Below, one piece after another: positions 24,586 through 33,707 of a DNA stretch of 64,000 nucleotides. The position numbers and the translations under genes are program-made. The stretch is taken from NCBI GenBank assembly GCA_044225555.1, contig JBGAIM010000001.1, positions 620,001-684,000 of the forward strand. Direction: 5' to 3'. Below the pieces are notes generated by a model that was not told the origin of the DNA, did no database searches, and saw only the letters and a list, made by a program, of their open reading frames with translations. The stretch is from JADLHS01 sp044225555 (GTDB taxonomy: Bacteria > Verrucomicrobiota > Verrucomicrobiia > Limisphaerales > JADLHS01). Within the stretch, counting starts at the first letter, position 1, and each line of letters opens with the position of its first letter.

Positions 24586-27510
24586 ATGGAATACAAAGAC
24601 ACACTCAATCTCCCGCGCACGGACTTCGCGATGAAGGCCGATCTGGTCACGCGCGAACCAGAACGCTTGAAGAAGTGGGAAGCCGCCAATCTTTACGCGC
24701 AAATCCAGGCCGCGCGAAAGGATGCCGGGAAATTCGTCCTGCACGATGGCCCGCCCTTCGCCAACGGCGACGTGCACATCGGCACGGCGCTGAACAAGAT
24801 TCTCAAGGACATCATCGTCAAATACAAAACCCTGCGTGGGTTTAGCGCGCCCTACATCCCGGGCTGGGATTGTCACGGGCTGCCGATCGAGTTCAAGGTC
24901 ACGTCCGAGATGCGCAAAGCCGGCGACACGAGCGCCGATGCCGCGACCATCCGCAAAGCCTGCGACGCCTATGCACGCAAATACATTGATCTCCAGCGCA
25001 CGCAATTCAAACGGCTCGGCGTGCTCGGCGATTGGGAAAATCCTTATCTCACGCTGAACAAGGAATACGAAGCCGACGAACTGCGGCTTTTCGCGGACAT
25101 CGTCGAGAAGGGTTTCGTCTATCGCGGCAAGAAGCCGATTTACTGGAGCATCCCGGCGCGCACGGCGTTGGCGGAGGCGGAGGTTGAATACGCCGATCAC
25201 GTCAGTCAGAGCGTGTTCGTGAAATTCCCCGTCGTCGGTCGGCCCGGCGTGAACATCGTCATCTGGACGACGACGCCGTGGACATTGCCCGCGAACCTCG
25301 CGGTCGCCTACAACTCCACGTTCAGCTACTCGCTCGTGCAAGTTGGTGAGGAACAATTCATCGTGTCCGCCCTGCTGCTTTCAGCCATCGCCGAGAAATG
25401 CGGCTGGCAGGATTATCAGATCGTGCGCAGTCTCGACGGTGAGCATCTCAAATCCGTCGAGTATCAACACCCGTTCTGCAATCGCACCGGCAAACTTTTC
25501 GCCGGCGATAACTTCGTCACGAACGACACGGGCACGGGCTTCGTTCACATCGCACCCGGACACGGCACGGACGACTACAACATCGGTCGCGCCCACGGCC
25601 TGCCGATCTATTCGCCGGTGAACGACGACGGCGCGCTCACTTACACGAACGATCTGCCCGTTGAACAGCAATTCCCCGCCGAGATGCTGGGCAAATCCAC
25701 GCTCGCCAAACACGGCAAGAGCGACGCAAACGAAGCCGTGCTGCACGAGTTGCGCGTCCGCAAGGCGCTGTTGCATCAGGAGAATTATCATCACAGCTAC
25801 CCGCATTGCTGGCGCAGCAAGACGCCGATCATCTTCCGCGCGATGGACCAGTGGTTCATCAAGATTGATCATGAGGTAGGGCCGAGCTGCTGTTCGGCCC
25901 AAACATCCGAGGCGGCGCAGCAACGCCGCCCTACCTTCCGTCAGCAAGCCCTCTCCGAGATTGACCGCGTGAGCTGGATTCCTGACTGGGGTGTCAATCG
26001 CATCAAGGGTGCGGTGCAGTCGCGGCCCGACTGGTGCATCAGCCGCCAGCGCACTTGGGGCGTCCCGATCCCCGCATTTTATGACGCGAAGGGCGAAGCT
26101 ATCCTTGACGCGCAGATCGTCCGCAACGCCGCCGCGTTGATCGAACAACACGGCTCGAACGTGTGGTTCGAGAAATCCGTCGCCGAACTTTGGGCGGCAG
26201 TGAAGCCGAAGGATTGGAAAGGCGCGGATGCCGTCGCCAAATCCAACGACACGCTCGACGTGTGGATTGATTCCGGCTCGTCGTCGCGTTCCGTATTGAT
26301 GCGCCGACCTGAATTACACGAATGGGTACCAGACGGGCAACCAACTCGTCACGAACTCACTTACTACTTAAGAAATCAAAAGGGCGAGGCGTTCCTTTGG
26401 CAGGCCGACATGTATCTCGAAGGTAGCGATCAGCATCGCGGCTGGTTTCAATCGTCGCTGCTGCTGTCGCTCGCGGGCAATGGCGCGGCGCCGTATCGCA
26501 CGGTGTTGACGCACGGCTTCATGGTAGATGCGGACCGCGAGAAGATATCCAAGAGCAAACAAGGTGGTTACGAGAAGCCGCAGACCGCTGAAGCATACGT
26601 GAAGAAATACGGCGCGGATGTGGTGCGACTCTGGGTCGCGTCGCAGGATTTCCGCAACGACATCGTCGTAAGCGAAGAGCGCGTCAACAAGGTCGGCGAA
26701 ACCTATCGCGGCATCCGCAACGCGCTGCGCTATCAGCTTTCGAACCTCTACGACTTCGATCCCGCGCAGCACAGGGTGGTGGATGACAAGCTCACCGGAT
26801 TGGATCGTTGGATTCTTGGCGAGTTTGCGAAGTTGGAGAAGGAAGTTGGTGACGCATACGACAACTACGAATTTCACGTCGTTTATCAAAAGGTCAGTCA
26901 GTTTATCGCGGTGGAGCTTTCGGCGATCTATCACGATGTCATCAAGGACCGCATGTACACCGACGCGGCGAATTCTCCGCGTCGTCGCGCGACGCAGACC
27001 GCGCTGTATCGGATGGTGAATGGGCTTTGCCGGATGCTGGCGCCGATGCTGGCGTTCACGACGGATGAAGCCTGGGAGTTCGTGCCGGGCAAGCCCGGCG
27101 AATCAGTGCATGGCGCGACCTGGCAACCGACTGGTTTCTCCCGCTCGGAGGCGGAAGTTGAGGCGTGGAAGAACCTATTTGTCTTGCGCGAACTGGCTTT
27201 GCCGGAACTGGAGAAGGCGCGTCAGGCGAAACAAATCGGCAAATCGCTCGAAGCCAAGCTGACCTTGAACGGCAAGGGCGTGCTGCTTGAAGACGCGCGG
27301 TTGAATCTGGATTCGTTGCGTGAACTGCTGAATGTCTCGCAAGTCGAACTCGCAAACGGCGGCGGCGAAACCGTGTTCGCCACGGTCGCCAAAGCTGACG
27401 GCCAGAAGTGCGAGCGTTGCTGGCACTGGGAAACTGACATTGGTTCGAACGCCGAGCATCCGACGATCTGCGGTCGCTGCGTCGAGGCTGTGAAACCGTT
27501 TAAGGCTTGA
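24586..27510 (+). CDS. ileS: Isoleucyl-tRNA synthetase with an in-frame repeat insertion
   Basis: This 974-residue class I synthetase has HIGH as HIGTA (residue 64), KMSKS as KISKS (near 652), GWDCHGLPIEFKV, the editing-domain WTTTPWTLPANLA and a C-terminal zinc site CERCWHW...CGRC. It charges tRNA-Ile. Residues about 430-451 (EVGPSCCSAQTSEAAQQRRP) are encoded by a palindromic element at 25875-25935 and interrupt the normally continuous WFIKID...FRQQALSEIDRVSWIPDWG segment. The frame stays open, so the enzyme is presumably functional with this insert. The upstream region carries another inverted repeat. No T-box leader is seen. Confidence 0.96.
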   Translation: MEYKDTLNLPRTDFAMKADLVTREPERLKKWEAANLYAQIQAARKDAGKFVLHDGPPFANGDVHIGTALNKILKDIIVKYKTLRGFSAPYIPGWDCHGLPIEFKVTSEMRKAGDTSADAATIRKACDAYARKYIDLQRTQFKRLGVLGDWENPYLTLNKEYEADELRLFADIVEKGFVYRGKKPIYWSIPARTALAEAEVEYADHVSQSVFVKFPVVGRPGVNIVIWTTTPWTLPANLAVAYNSTFSYSLVQVGEEQFIVSALLLSAIAEKCGWQDYQIVRSLDGEHLKSVEYQHPFCNRTGKLFAGDNFVTNDTGTGFVHIAPGHGTDDYNIGRAHGLPIYSPVNDDGALTYTNDLPVEQQFPAEMLGKSTLAKHGKSDANEAVLHELRVRKALLHQENYHHSYPHCWRSKTPIIFRAMDQWFIKIDHEVGPSCCSAQTSEAAQQRRPTFRQQALSEIDRVSWIPDWGVNRIKGAVQSRPDWCISRQRTWGVPIPAFYDAKGEAILDAQIVRNAAALIEQHGSNVWFEKSVAELWAAVKPKDWKGADAVAKSNDTLDVWIDSGSSSRSVLMRRPELHEWVPDGQPTRHELTYYLRNQKGEAFLWQADMYLEGSDQHRGWFQSSLLLSLAGNGAAPYRTVLTHGFMVDADREKISKSKQGGYEKPQTAEAYVKKYGADVVRLWVASQDFRNDIVVSEERVNKVGETYRGIRNALRYQLSNLYDFDPAQHRVVDDKLTGLDRWILGEFAKLEKEVGDAYDNYEFHVVYQKVSQFIAVELSAIYHDVIKDRMYTDAANSPRRRATQTALYRMVNGLCRMLAPMLAFTTDEAWEFVPGKPGESVHGATWQPTGFSRSEAEVEAWKNLFVLRELALPELEKARQAKQIGKSLEAKLTLNGKGVLLEDARLNLDSLRELLNVSQVELANGGGETVFATVAKADGQKCERCWHWETDIGSNAEHPTICGRCVEAVKPFKA
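25875..25935. repeat. Two-hairpin palindromic element inside ileS, copy C
   Basis: This 61-bp element has GGTAGGG (25875-25881) and CCCTACC (25929-25935) as inverted ends. Hairpin 1 is GGGCCGA/TCGGCCC with an 8-nt loop (25879-25900). Hairpin 2 is GGCGGCG/CGCCGCC with a 6-nt loop (25911-25930) next to the right end. The two loops contain GCTG and CAGC, which could pair with each other. It is translated in frame as part of IleRS. Confidence 0.85.
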
Positions 27511-27580
27511 ATGGAGCGGTTCGGCCCGCATCGGGCGTGGCGTAAACACCTACGAGCCGATCCCGAGATCGGCGCTCCAT
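27511..27580. repeat. Two-hairpin palindromic element, copy D
   Basis: A 70-bp element fills exactly the gap between the convergent ileS stop (27510) and the stop of the downstream beta-repeat protein (27580). Its ends are ATGGAGCG (27511-27518) and CGCTCCAT (27573-27580). Hairpin 1 is GCCCG/CGGGC with a 3-nt loop near 27524-27536. Hairpin 2 is GCCGATC/GATCGGC with a 4-nt loop (27556-27573), directly abutting the right end. Confidence 0.8.
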
Positions 27581-28009
27581 CAGTTTGTCGTGCGGTAGAA
27601 ACGGTACTGGTAGCGGAAGGCGTTGGTGTCGTTGAACAGAAAATTCCCGCTGACACCGCCGGTGGCGAAGCCGATGTTCGTCCACTGCAGGAAATTAGTA
27701 GTGGCTTGCACCCGGTAAACCACGCCGTTGCTGCCCGCACCGAGGAGTTGAAACGTTCCGCTGTTGTAAGCACCACCACTCAACAACGGCCCGAGCACAA
27801 TGGCGCCGGAATCGCGGACCAAGGTCACATCGTTGCCGCTGCCGCCCGCATAATGAATGCGGAAGGGTTGCGCGCCCACCGGAACGAGGGCGTTCTCCGC
27901 CAGCCCATTGAACGTGCCGGAGACAGCGTCGGCGCCGTCATTCAGAATGAGAACAAAGGTTGTGCCGGCCGCGACCGATGGGAGAGAGGTGACGGACAAG
28001 GTGGAATTC
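27580..28009 (-). CDS. C-terminal part of the beta-repeat protein, in a shifted frame
   Basis: This frame continues the protein encoded at 27938-31576 after a one-base shift near 28008. The upstream frame runs into a short unrelated tail (GEFHLVRHLSP and on), while this one gives ANSTLSVTSLPSVAAGTTFVL, then NDGADAVSGTFNGLAE. The latter is the usual end of an autotransporter-associated beta-strand passenger. The last 45 residues (YRVQATTNFLQWTNIG to YRFYRTTN) form the small terminal beta-module also present in two other exported proteins here. It is not an independent gene. The shift could be a real mutation, programmed, or a base error in the assembly. Confidence 0.75.
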
Positions 28010-31000
28010 GCCAGTCGTGCCCGTGCCGGACATTGAAAGTGTTGCGCCCGCGCCGAGGTTCAAGCCGGCGTTGAAGCCAATCAACCCCGGGCCGGCCTGA
28101 CCGGGAGTAACGATGCCGCCCGTAATGGCATTAGCCCCAAACGCACCCGCACCTTCGAGCGTGCCACCACTCAAGCCGTAAGTGCCGCCGCTCTGGAGGC
28201 GCCCGCCGTTCAACCGCAAGGTACCGGCGGCGTTCGTGATGGGCGTGGACAGTTGGAGAACCCCGGTATCGGTTTGAATCAAGCCTGAGGCCTGATTGAC
28301 GAAGCCAAAGTCATTGATGGCGCTGGTGCCGCTGCCGGCGGATTTGCGGAGGGTGCCGAAGTTGGTCCAAGTCATGGTCGGGCCGCCGTAGGGGTTGCTG
28401 AAGTTGAAGTCGCCGGTGATCTGCCACAGGCCGCCGTTGCTGATGACGGTGGTGGGCGTGCTGCCGCCGCTGAGATGGCCGCCACTCCAAAGCACGGTGC
28501 CCTGATTGATCAGCGTCAGCCAATGCAACAGTTTGGTGGTGCTGGTCGCCAGAGTCATCTGGCCGCCGGGTTGGACGGTCAATTGGCCATCGACGGCGCC
28601 GCTATTGACCGTCAATGCACCATTGCCGATCCGGTTGGTTCCTTTCAACCGTGAACCGTCGAGGGTCAGGTTGGTGATCGCCCCAGCTTGTTGAAACGAA
28701 TTCGTGCCGGTGACATAGACGTCGCCGCCCGTGAGCAACAGACCGGGAATGATGTTGGTGCGCAGATTAAGGGTGCCGCCGTTGAAACGGTTGATGCCCG
28801 TGCCGGAGGCGCTGCCGCCCGCATCGGTCCAGGTGCCACCGGCGAGGTTCAGGATGCCGGGAGTGGCGGTGGTGAGTGAACCGCCGAGGGCGCTGTTGGT
28901 GTAACCGCTGAAGGAAAGCGTGCCGGCCAAAGTATCAATGACGCCGCCGGTTTGATTAAACAGGTTGAAGTCGTTGATGGCGCTGGTGCCGCTGCCGGCG
29001 CTCTTGCGGAGGGTGCCGGAGTTGGTCCAGGTCATGGGCGGGCCGCCATAGGGGTTGCTGAAGTTGAAGTCACCAGTGATCTGCCACAGGCCGCCGTTGC
29101 TGATAACAGTGGTGGGCGTGCTGCCGCCGCTGAGATGGCCGCCGCTCCAAAGCACGGTGCCCTGATTGATCAGCGTCAGCCAATGCAGCAGCTTGGTGGC
29201 CGTGGTGGCCAGATTCATCTGGCCGCCGGGTTGGACGGTCAATTGGCCATCGACGGCGCCGCTATTGACCGTCAATGCACCATTGCCGATCCGGTTGGTT
29301 CCTTTCAACCGTGAACCGTCGAGCGTGAGGTTGGTGATGGCGCCGGCTTGTTGGAAGGTGGTGGTGCCGGTGACGAACACCTCTCCACCGGTCAGTAGGA
29401 GTCCCGGAATGATGTTGGTGCGCAGATTAAGGGTGCCGCCGTTGAAACGGTTGATGCCCGTGCCCGAGGCGTTGCCGCCCGCGTCGGTCCAGGTGCCACC
29501 GGCGATGTTCATGATGCCAGGGGTGGAAGCAGTGAGCGACCCGCCCAGCGTGCTGTTGGCGCCGCCATTGAAGGAAAGGGTGCCGGCCAGGGTCTCAATG
29601 ATGCCACCAGTTTGATTAAAAAGGTTGAAGTCGTTGATGGCACTGGTGCCGCTGCCGGCGGATTTGCGGAGGGTGCCGGAGTTGGTCCAAGTCATGGTCG
29701 GACCGCCGTAGGGATTGCTGAAGTTGAAGTCACCGGTGATCTGCCACAGGCCGCCGTTGCTGATGACGGTGGTGGGCGTGCTGCCGCCGCTGAGGTGACC
29801 GCCACTCCAAAGCACGGTGCCTTGATTGATCAGCGTCAGCCAATGCAACAGTTTGGTGTTGCTGGTCGCCAGATTCATCTGGCCGCCGGGTTGGACGGTC
29901 AATTGGCCATCGACGGCACCGCTGTTGACCGACAGTATGCCGTTGCCGATGCGGTTGGTTCCTTTCAACCGTGAACCGTCGAGGGTCAGATTGGTGATCG
30001 CCCCAGCTTGTTGAAAAGTATTCGTGCCGGTGACATAGACGTCGCCGCCCGTGAGCAACAGACCGGGAATGATGTTGGTGCGCAGATTGAGTGTACCGCC
30101 GTTGAAACGATTGATGCCCGTGCCAGAGGCGCTGCCGCCCGCATCGGTCCAGGTGCCGCCGGCAATGTTCAGGATGCCGGGCGTGGTAGCAGTGAGGGAA
30201 CCGCCCAGCGCGCTGTTGGTGTAACCGCTGAAGGAAAGCGTGCCGGCTAAAGTATCAATGATGCCACTGGGTTGATTGAACAGGTTGAAGTCGTTGATGG
30301 CGCTGGTGCCGCTGCCGGCGGATTTGCGGAGGGTGCCGGAGTTGGTCCAGGTCATGGGTGGGCCACCGTATGGATTGCTGAAGTTGAAGTCACCAGTGAT
30401 CTGCCACAGGCCGCCGTTGCTGATGACGGTGGTGGGCGTGCTGCCGCCGCTGAGATGGCCGCCGCTCCAAAGCACGGTGCCCTGATTGATCAGCGTCAGC
30501 CAATGCAACAGTTTGGTAGTGCTGGTCGCCAGAGTCATCTGGCCGCCGGGTTGAACCGTTAGTTGTCCGTCCACAGCACCGCTGTTGACTAACAGAATGC
30601 CGTTGCCGATGCGATTCGTCCCCTTCAACCGTGAGCCGTCGAGCGTGAGGTTGGTGATCGCCCCAGATTGTTGAAAAGTATTCGTGCCGGTGACATAGAC
30701 GTCGCCGCCGGTCAACAAGAGTCCCGGGATAATGTTGGTGCGCAGATTGAGTGTGCCGCCGTTGAAGCGGCTGATGCCCGTGCCGGAGGCGCTGCCACCC
30801 GCGTCGGTCCACGTGCCGCCGGCGATGTTCAGGATGCCGGGAGTGGTGGTGGTGAGCGAACCGCCGAGGGCGCTGTTGGTGTAACCGCTGAAGGAAAGCG
30901 TGCCGGCCAAAGTATCAATGCCGCCGCCGGTTTGATTGAACAGGTTGAAGTCGTTGATGGCGCTGGTGCCGCTGCCGGCGGATTTGCGGAGGGTGCCGGA

Positions 31001-31576
31001 GTTGGTCCAGGTCATGGGCGGACCGCCATAGGGGTTGCTGAAGTTGAAGTCGCCGGTGATCTGCCACAGGCCGCCGTTGCTGATGACGGTGGTGGGCGTG
31101 CTGCCGCCCTGGAGATGGCCGCCGCTCCAGTTGACCGTTCCCTGATTGATCAGGGTCAACGAAAAGATGTTCTTGGTCGAACCGCCGGAGAAATTCAATT
31201 GCCCACCAGATTGAACCGTGACGTTACCTTGCAGGCCACCGTTGGTGACGGAAAGAATGCCATTCGCGCGAACGGTACCCGCATTGGTTACAGCAAGGCC
31301 GCTCGTCGTGCCGTTCAGCAACGTCTGTGTGCCGCTGGCGCCGCCGAGGTTGATGGTGGCGACAGTGACCGCGCCGGTGAGGATGGTGACGGTGTAAGTG
31401 CCGTTGTTGGTGATGAACGCGACATCCACGCCCGTGGGCACGCCGTTGGGCGTCCAGTTAGTGGAGGCGAACCAGTTGCCACCGGCGGTGTTGGTCCAAC
31501 TACGGGTGACCGCGTGTGTTTCAACCGACGACAGCACAAACAGAAAGGCAAGAGCGAAGAAGGGATTCGTTTTCAT
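27938..31576 (-). CDS. Secreted autotransporter-type beta-repeat protein with 220-residue tandem repeats
   Basis: From the ATG at 31576 the frame encodes 1212 residues; the TTG at 31639 gives no plausible signal peptide. The N-terminus MKTNPFFALAFLFVLSSVETHA is a signal peptide. After a unique region (WTNTAGGNWFASTNW onward) come four near-identical repeats of 220 residues plus a partial fifth. Each holds LINQGTVLWSGGHLSGG, QITGDFNFSNPYGGP, GGTWTDAGG and LTLDGSRLKGTNRIGNG, typical of beta-helical passenger repeats. No outer-membrane autotransporter barrel is present. The frame is broken near 28008, and the true end continues at 27580 in another frame. It probably lies on the surface or in the matrix. 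Confidence 0.85.
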   Translation of the reverse strand: MKTNPFFALAFLFVLSSVETHAVTRSWTNTAGGNWFASTNWTPNGVPTGVDVAFITNNGTYTVTILTGAVTVATINLGGASGTQTLLNGTTSGLAVTNAGTVRANGILSVTNGGLQGNVTVQSGGQLNFSGGSTKNIFSLTLINQGTVNWSGGHLQGGSTPTTVISNGGLWQITGDFNFSNPYGGPPMTWTNSGTLRKSAGSGTSAINDFNLFNQTGGGIDTLAGTLSFSGYTNSALGGSLTTTTPGILNIAGGTWTDAGGSASGTGISRFNGGTLNLRTNIIPGLLLTGGDVYVTGTNTFQQSGAITNLTLDGSRLKGTNRIGNGILLVNSGAVDGQLTVQPGGQMTLATSTTKLLHWLTLINQGTVLWSGGHLSGGSTPTTVISNGGLWQITGDFNFSNPYGGPPMTWTNSGTLRKSAGSGTSAINDFNLFNQPSGIIDTLAGTLSFSGYTNSALGGSLTATTPGILNIAGGTWTDAGGSASGTGINRFNGGTLNLRTNIIPGLLLTGGDVYVTGTNTFQQAGAITNLTLDGSRLKGTNRIGNGILSVNSGAVDGQLTVQPGGQMNLATSNTKLLHWLTLINQGTVLWSGGHLSGGSTPTTVISNGGLWQITGDFNFSNPYGGPTMTWTNSGTLRKSAGSGTSAINDFNLFNQTGGIIETLAGTLSFNGGANSTLGGSLTASTPGIMNIAGGTWTDAGGNASGTGINRFNGGTLNLRTNIIPGLLLTGGEVFVTGTTTFQQAGAITNLTLDGSRLKGTNRIGNGALTVNSGAVDGQLTVQPGGQMNLATTATKLLHWLTLINQGTVLWSGGHLSGGSTPTTVISNGGLWQITGDFNFSNPYGGPPMTWTNSGTLRKSAGSGTSAINDFNLFNQTGGVIDTLAGTLSFSGYTNSALGGSLTTATPGILNLAGGTWTDAGGSASGTGINRFNGGTLNLRTNIIPGLLLTGGDVYVTGTNSFQQAGAITNLTLDGSRLKGTNRIGNGALTVNSGAVDGQLTVQPGGQMTLATSTTKLLHWLTLINQGTVLWSGGHLSGGSTPTTVISNGGLWQITGDFNFSNPYGGPTMTWTNFGTLRKSAGSGTSAINDFGFVNQASGLIQTDTGVLQLSTPITNAAGTLRLNGGRLQSGGTYGLSGGTLEGAGAFGANAITGGIVTPGQAGPGLIGFNAGLNLGAGATLSMSGTGTTGEFHLVRHLSPIGRGRHNLCSHSE
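28283..31165. repeat. Tandem 660-bp coding repeat, about 4.4 units
   Basis: The same sequence recurs at exactly 660-bp spacing. For example, the GCTGGTGCCGCTGCCGGCG block occurs near 28321, 28981, 29641, 30301 and 30961, and the ATCTGCCACAGGCCGCCGTTG block keeps the same offset. By eye the copies differ at only a few per cent of positions, including synonymous sites. There are no unit-length changes. This indicates recent amplification or continuing gene conversion within the beta-repeat gene. Confidence 0.95.
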
Positions 31577-31810
31577 GGCTACGAACTGATTGCGGTCTAA
31601 GAAAGCCCATGGCCGGCCCGCGTGCAAGCCGCAGTTCAAGAAAAGTGAATCTTAAGAATTAGTATCCCATCCAGTCCCTTAACCAAATTTAGAAGGCCTG
31701 AACTGGCGGCCACACATGAAGCGACATGATTTGCCGCTTGCCCCGCGCCGAAGTGAATTGCTACGTAGCGTCCTGTTCGCCGGCGCAAAGTCGCGCGGTG
31801 GATCCCGATC

Positions 31811-33691
31811 ATGACCGAATCCAAAGCGGCCAGTCGCAATCCGTGGATGTGGGTGCCCTCGCTTTATCTGGCGCAGGGGCTGCCGTTCGCGGTCGTCAAT
31901 TCCGTTTCGGTCATCATGTACAAAAGCCTCGGCGTCTCGAACGCCGACATCGCGTTCTACACGGCGTGGCTGTATCTGCCGTGGGTCATCAAACCGCTGT
32001 GGAGTCCGGTGGTGGATATTCTGCGCACGCGCCGCTGGTGGATCTGGACGATGCAACTGCTGATGGGCGCGGGCTTCGCCGCCGTGGGGCTCACGCTGCC
32101 GTTGCCAATCTTTTTCAAAGCCTCGCTGGCCTTGTTCTACCTGGTGGCGTTCAGTTCCGCGACGCACGACATCGCGGCGGACGGCTACTACCTGCTGGCC
32201 ACGACCGAGAGGGAGCAGGCGTTCTTTGTTGGCATCCGCAGCACGTTCTTTCGCATCTCGATGATTTTCGGGCAGGGACTGCTGGTGATCCTGGCGGGGC
32301 TGATTCAGAGCAACACGGGTTTGCCAAAGCAGCAGATCACAGTCGAAGCGAAGCTTGGCGTGGCCCTCGTTCAGTCCTTTGATCCCTCCCAATTCAAGAT
32401 GGCGGCGGCGCAGGAGAACGAATTGCGCGTGGTGGTTGAACCGGCGGAGATTCAGCTTACTCCACAGCCGAGAACGAAATCAGAAATCACCGGGTTGGTT
32501 TCGATGGTTAAAAGCAACAACACAGAAAATGGCTTCTATCGAATTAAACAGCGAACGCCCGAGGGGCCACCTTCGATCTTCTCCCGAGTGATGACCGGCA
32601 TCGGTAATGCCATCACCGCCCCGTTCCGTTGGTTTGCTTCCGTTTTGGAGCCTTGGTTGCGCGAACGTTTTGGGCGCGACGCAATTAAGAGCGACGTTGC
32701 CGGCAACATCGGCATGGTCTCGCTGCAGCTGTCCCAACCACCAGGCAAAGAAATCGTCATCACGCCCACCTTTGCGTCTGGCGACAAAAGCGTGTTCCTG
32801 GCTGAAGGATCGCGGCTGGTCTTCGATGACACTAATTGGAACAAACCGGCTTTCGTCGTCATTCAACTCGATCCCAAACTCCGAACAGAAACCAACGCCG
32901 TGTTTGAAATCCGTTCCGGCAATATCCCGCTTTCATGGACGGTCACATTCTTTGTCCTCACCGGTTTATTCCTGCTGTTTGGGTTGTGGCACAGATTCAT
33001 CCTGCCGCATCCGGTCAGTGACAAGCCTGGTGACGCGCACAACATTCCGGCGTTCATCAAGGAATTCTTCAAGACGTTCGGTTCGTTCTTCCGGAAGCCG
33101 AAGATCGTCGCGCTGCTGTTGTTCCTGTTGCTCTACCGCTTTGGCGAGGCGCAACTGGTGAAGATGGTCACGCCGTTCCTGCTCGACGCGCGCGAAGTCG
33201 GCGGACTGGGTTTGACCACCGGCCAGGTGGGCTGGGTCTATGGCACGATCGGTATCATCGCATTGACGTGCGGCGGAATTCTGGGCGGCATGGTGGCCGC
33301 AAGGCACGGACTGAAGGCGTGGCTCTGGGCGATGGTTTTAATCATTCATCTGCCGGACGCGGCGTTCATTTATCTGGCCTACGCGCAGCCGGACAATCTC
33401 GCGCTCATCAGCACGGCCATTGCGGTGGAGCAATTCGGTTACGGTTTTGGTTTTACCGCCTACATGCTCTACATGATTTACATCGCGCGCGGTAAACATT
33501 CGACCGCGCACTACGCGCTCTGCACCGGGTTCATGGCGCTGGGCATGATGCTGCCCGGCATGTGGAGCGGCTGGTTGCAGGAGATCATCGGCTACCAGCA
33601 CTTCTTCCTGTGGGTGATCCTGGCGACGATTCCGAGCTTCCTCGTGGTGCTGCTGATTCCGCTGGACCGGGAATTTGGGAAGAAGGCGTGA
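31811..33691 (+). CDS. MFS permease (AmpG-like) with a large periplasmic insert
   Basis: This 626-residue protein is a major facilitator transporter related to AmpG-type permeases: YLAQGLPFAVVNSVSVIMYKS in the first membrane segment, WLYLPWVIKPLWSPVVD in the second, and FSSATHDIAADGYY in the fourth. Hydrophobic segments 1-5 end near residue 166 and segment 6 begins near 375. About 208 residues are inserted between them, in a loop expected to face the periplasm. The end of the insert (KEIVITPTFASGDKSVFLAE to VVIQLDPK) looks like a small beta-sandwich repeat. AmpG imports muropeptides; whether this protein does is unknown. It diverges from the beta-repeat gene. Confidence 0.85.
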   Translation: MTESKAASRNPWMWVPSLYLAQGLPFAVVNSVSVIMYKSLGVSNADIAFYTAWLYLPWVIKPLWSPVVDILRTRRWWIWTMQLLMGAGFAAVGLTLPLPIFFKASLALFYLVAFSSATHDIAADGYYLLATTEREQAFFVGIRSTFFRISMIFGQGLLVILAGLIQSNTGLPKQQITVEAKLGVALVQSFDPSQFKMAAAQENELRVVVEPAEIQLTPQPRTKSEITGLVSMVKSNNTENGFYRIKQRTPEGPPSIFSRVMTGIGNAITAPFRWFASVLEPWLRERFGRDAIKSDVAGNIGMVSLQLSQPPGKEIVITPTFASGDKSVFLAEGSRLVFDDTNWNKPAFVVIQLDPKLRTETNAVFEIRSGNIPLSWTVTFFVLTGLFLLFGLWHRFILPHPVSDKPGDAHNIPAFIKEFFKTFGSFFRKPKIVALLLFLLLYRFGEAQLVKMVTPFLLDAREVGGLGLTTGQVGWVYGTIGIIALTCGGILGGMVAARHGLKAWLWAMVLIIHLPDAAFIYLAYAQPDNLALISTAIAVEQFGYGFGFTAYMLYMIYIARGKHSTAHYALCTGFMALGMMLPGMWSGWLQEIIGYQHFFLWVILATIPSFLVVLLIPLDREFGKKA

Positions 33692-33707
33692 AGGTGGCTG
33701 CGGTTAG

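Noticed and set aside
22186..25356. Minus-strand open frames of 476 and 531 codons
   Set aside because: They are antisense to pfk, the deoC-like gene and ileS and arise from the GC-rich codon bias. No domain is visible.
28283..31165. Repeat array considered as CRISPR
   Set aside because: The units are 660 bp, translated, and have no unique spacers. They encode protein repeats.
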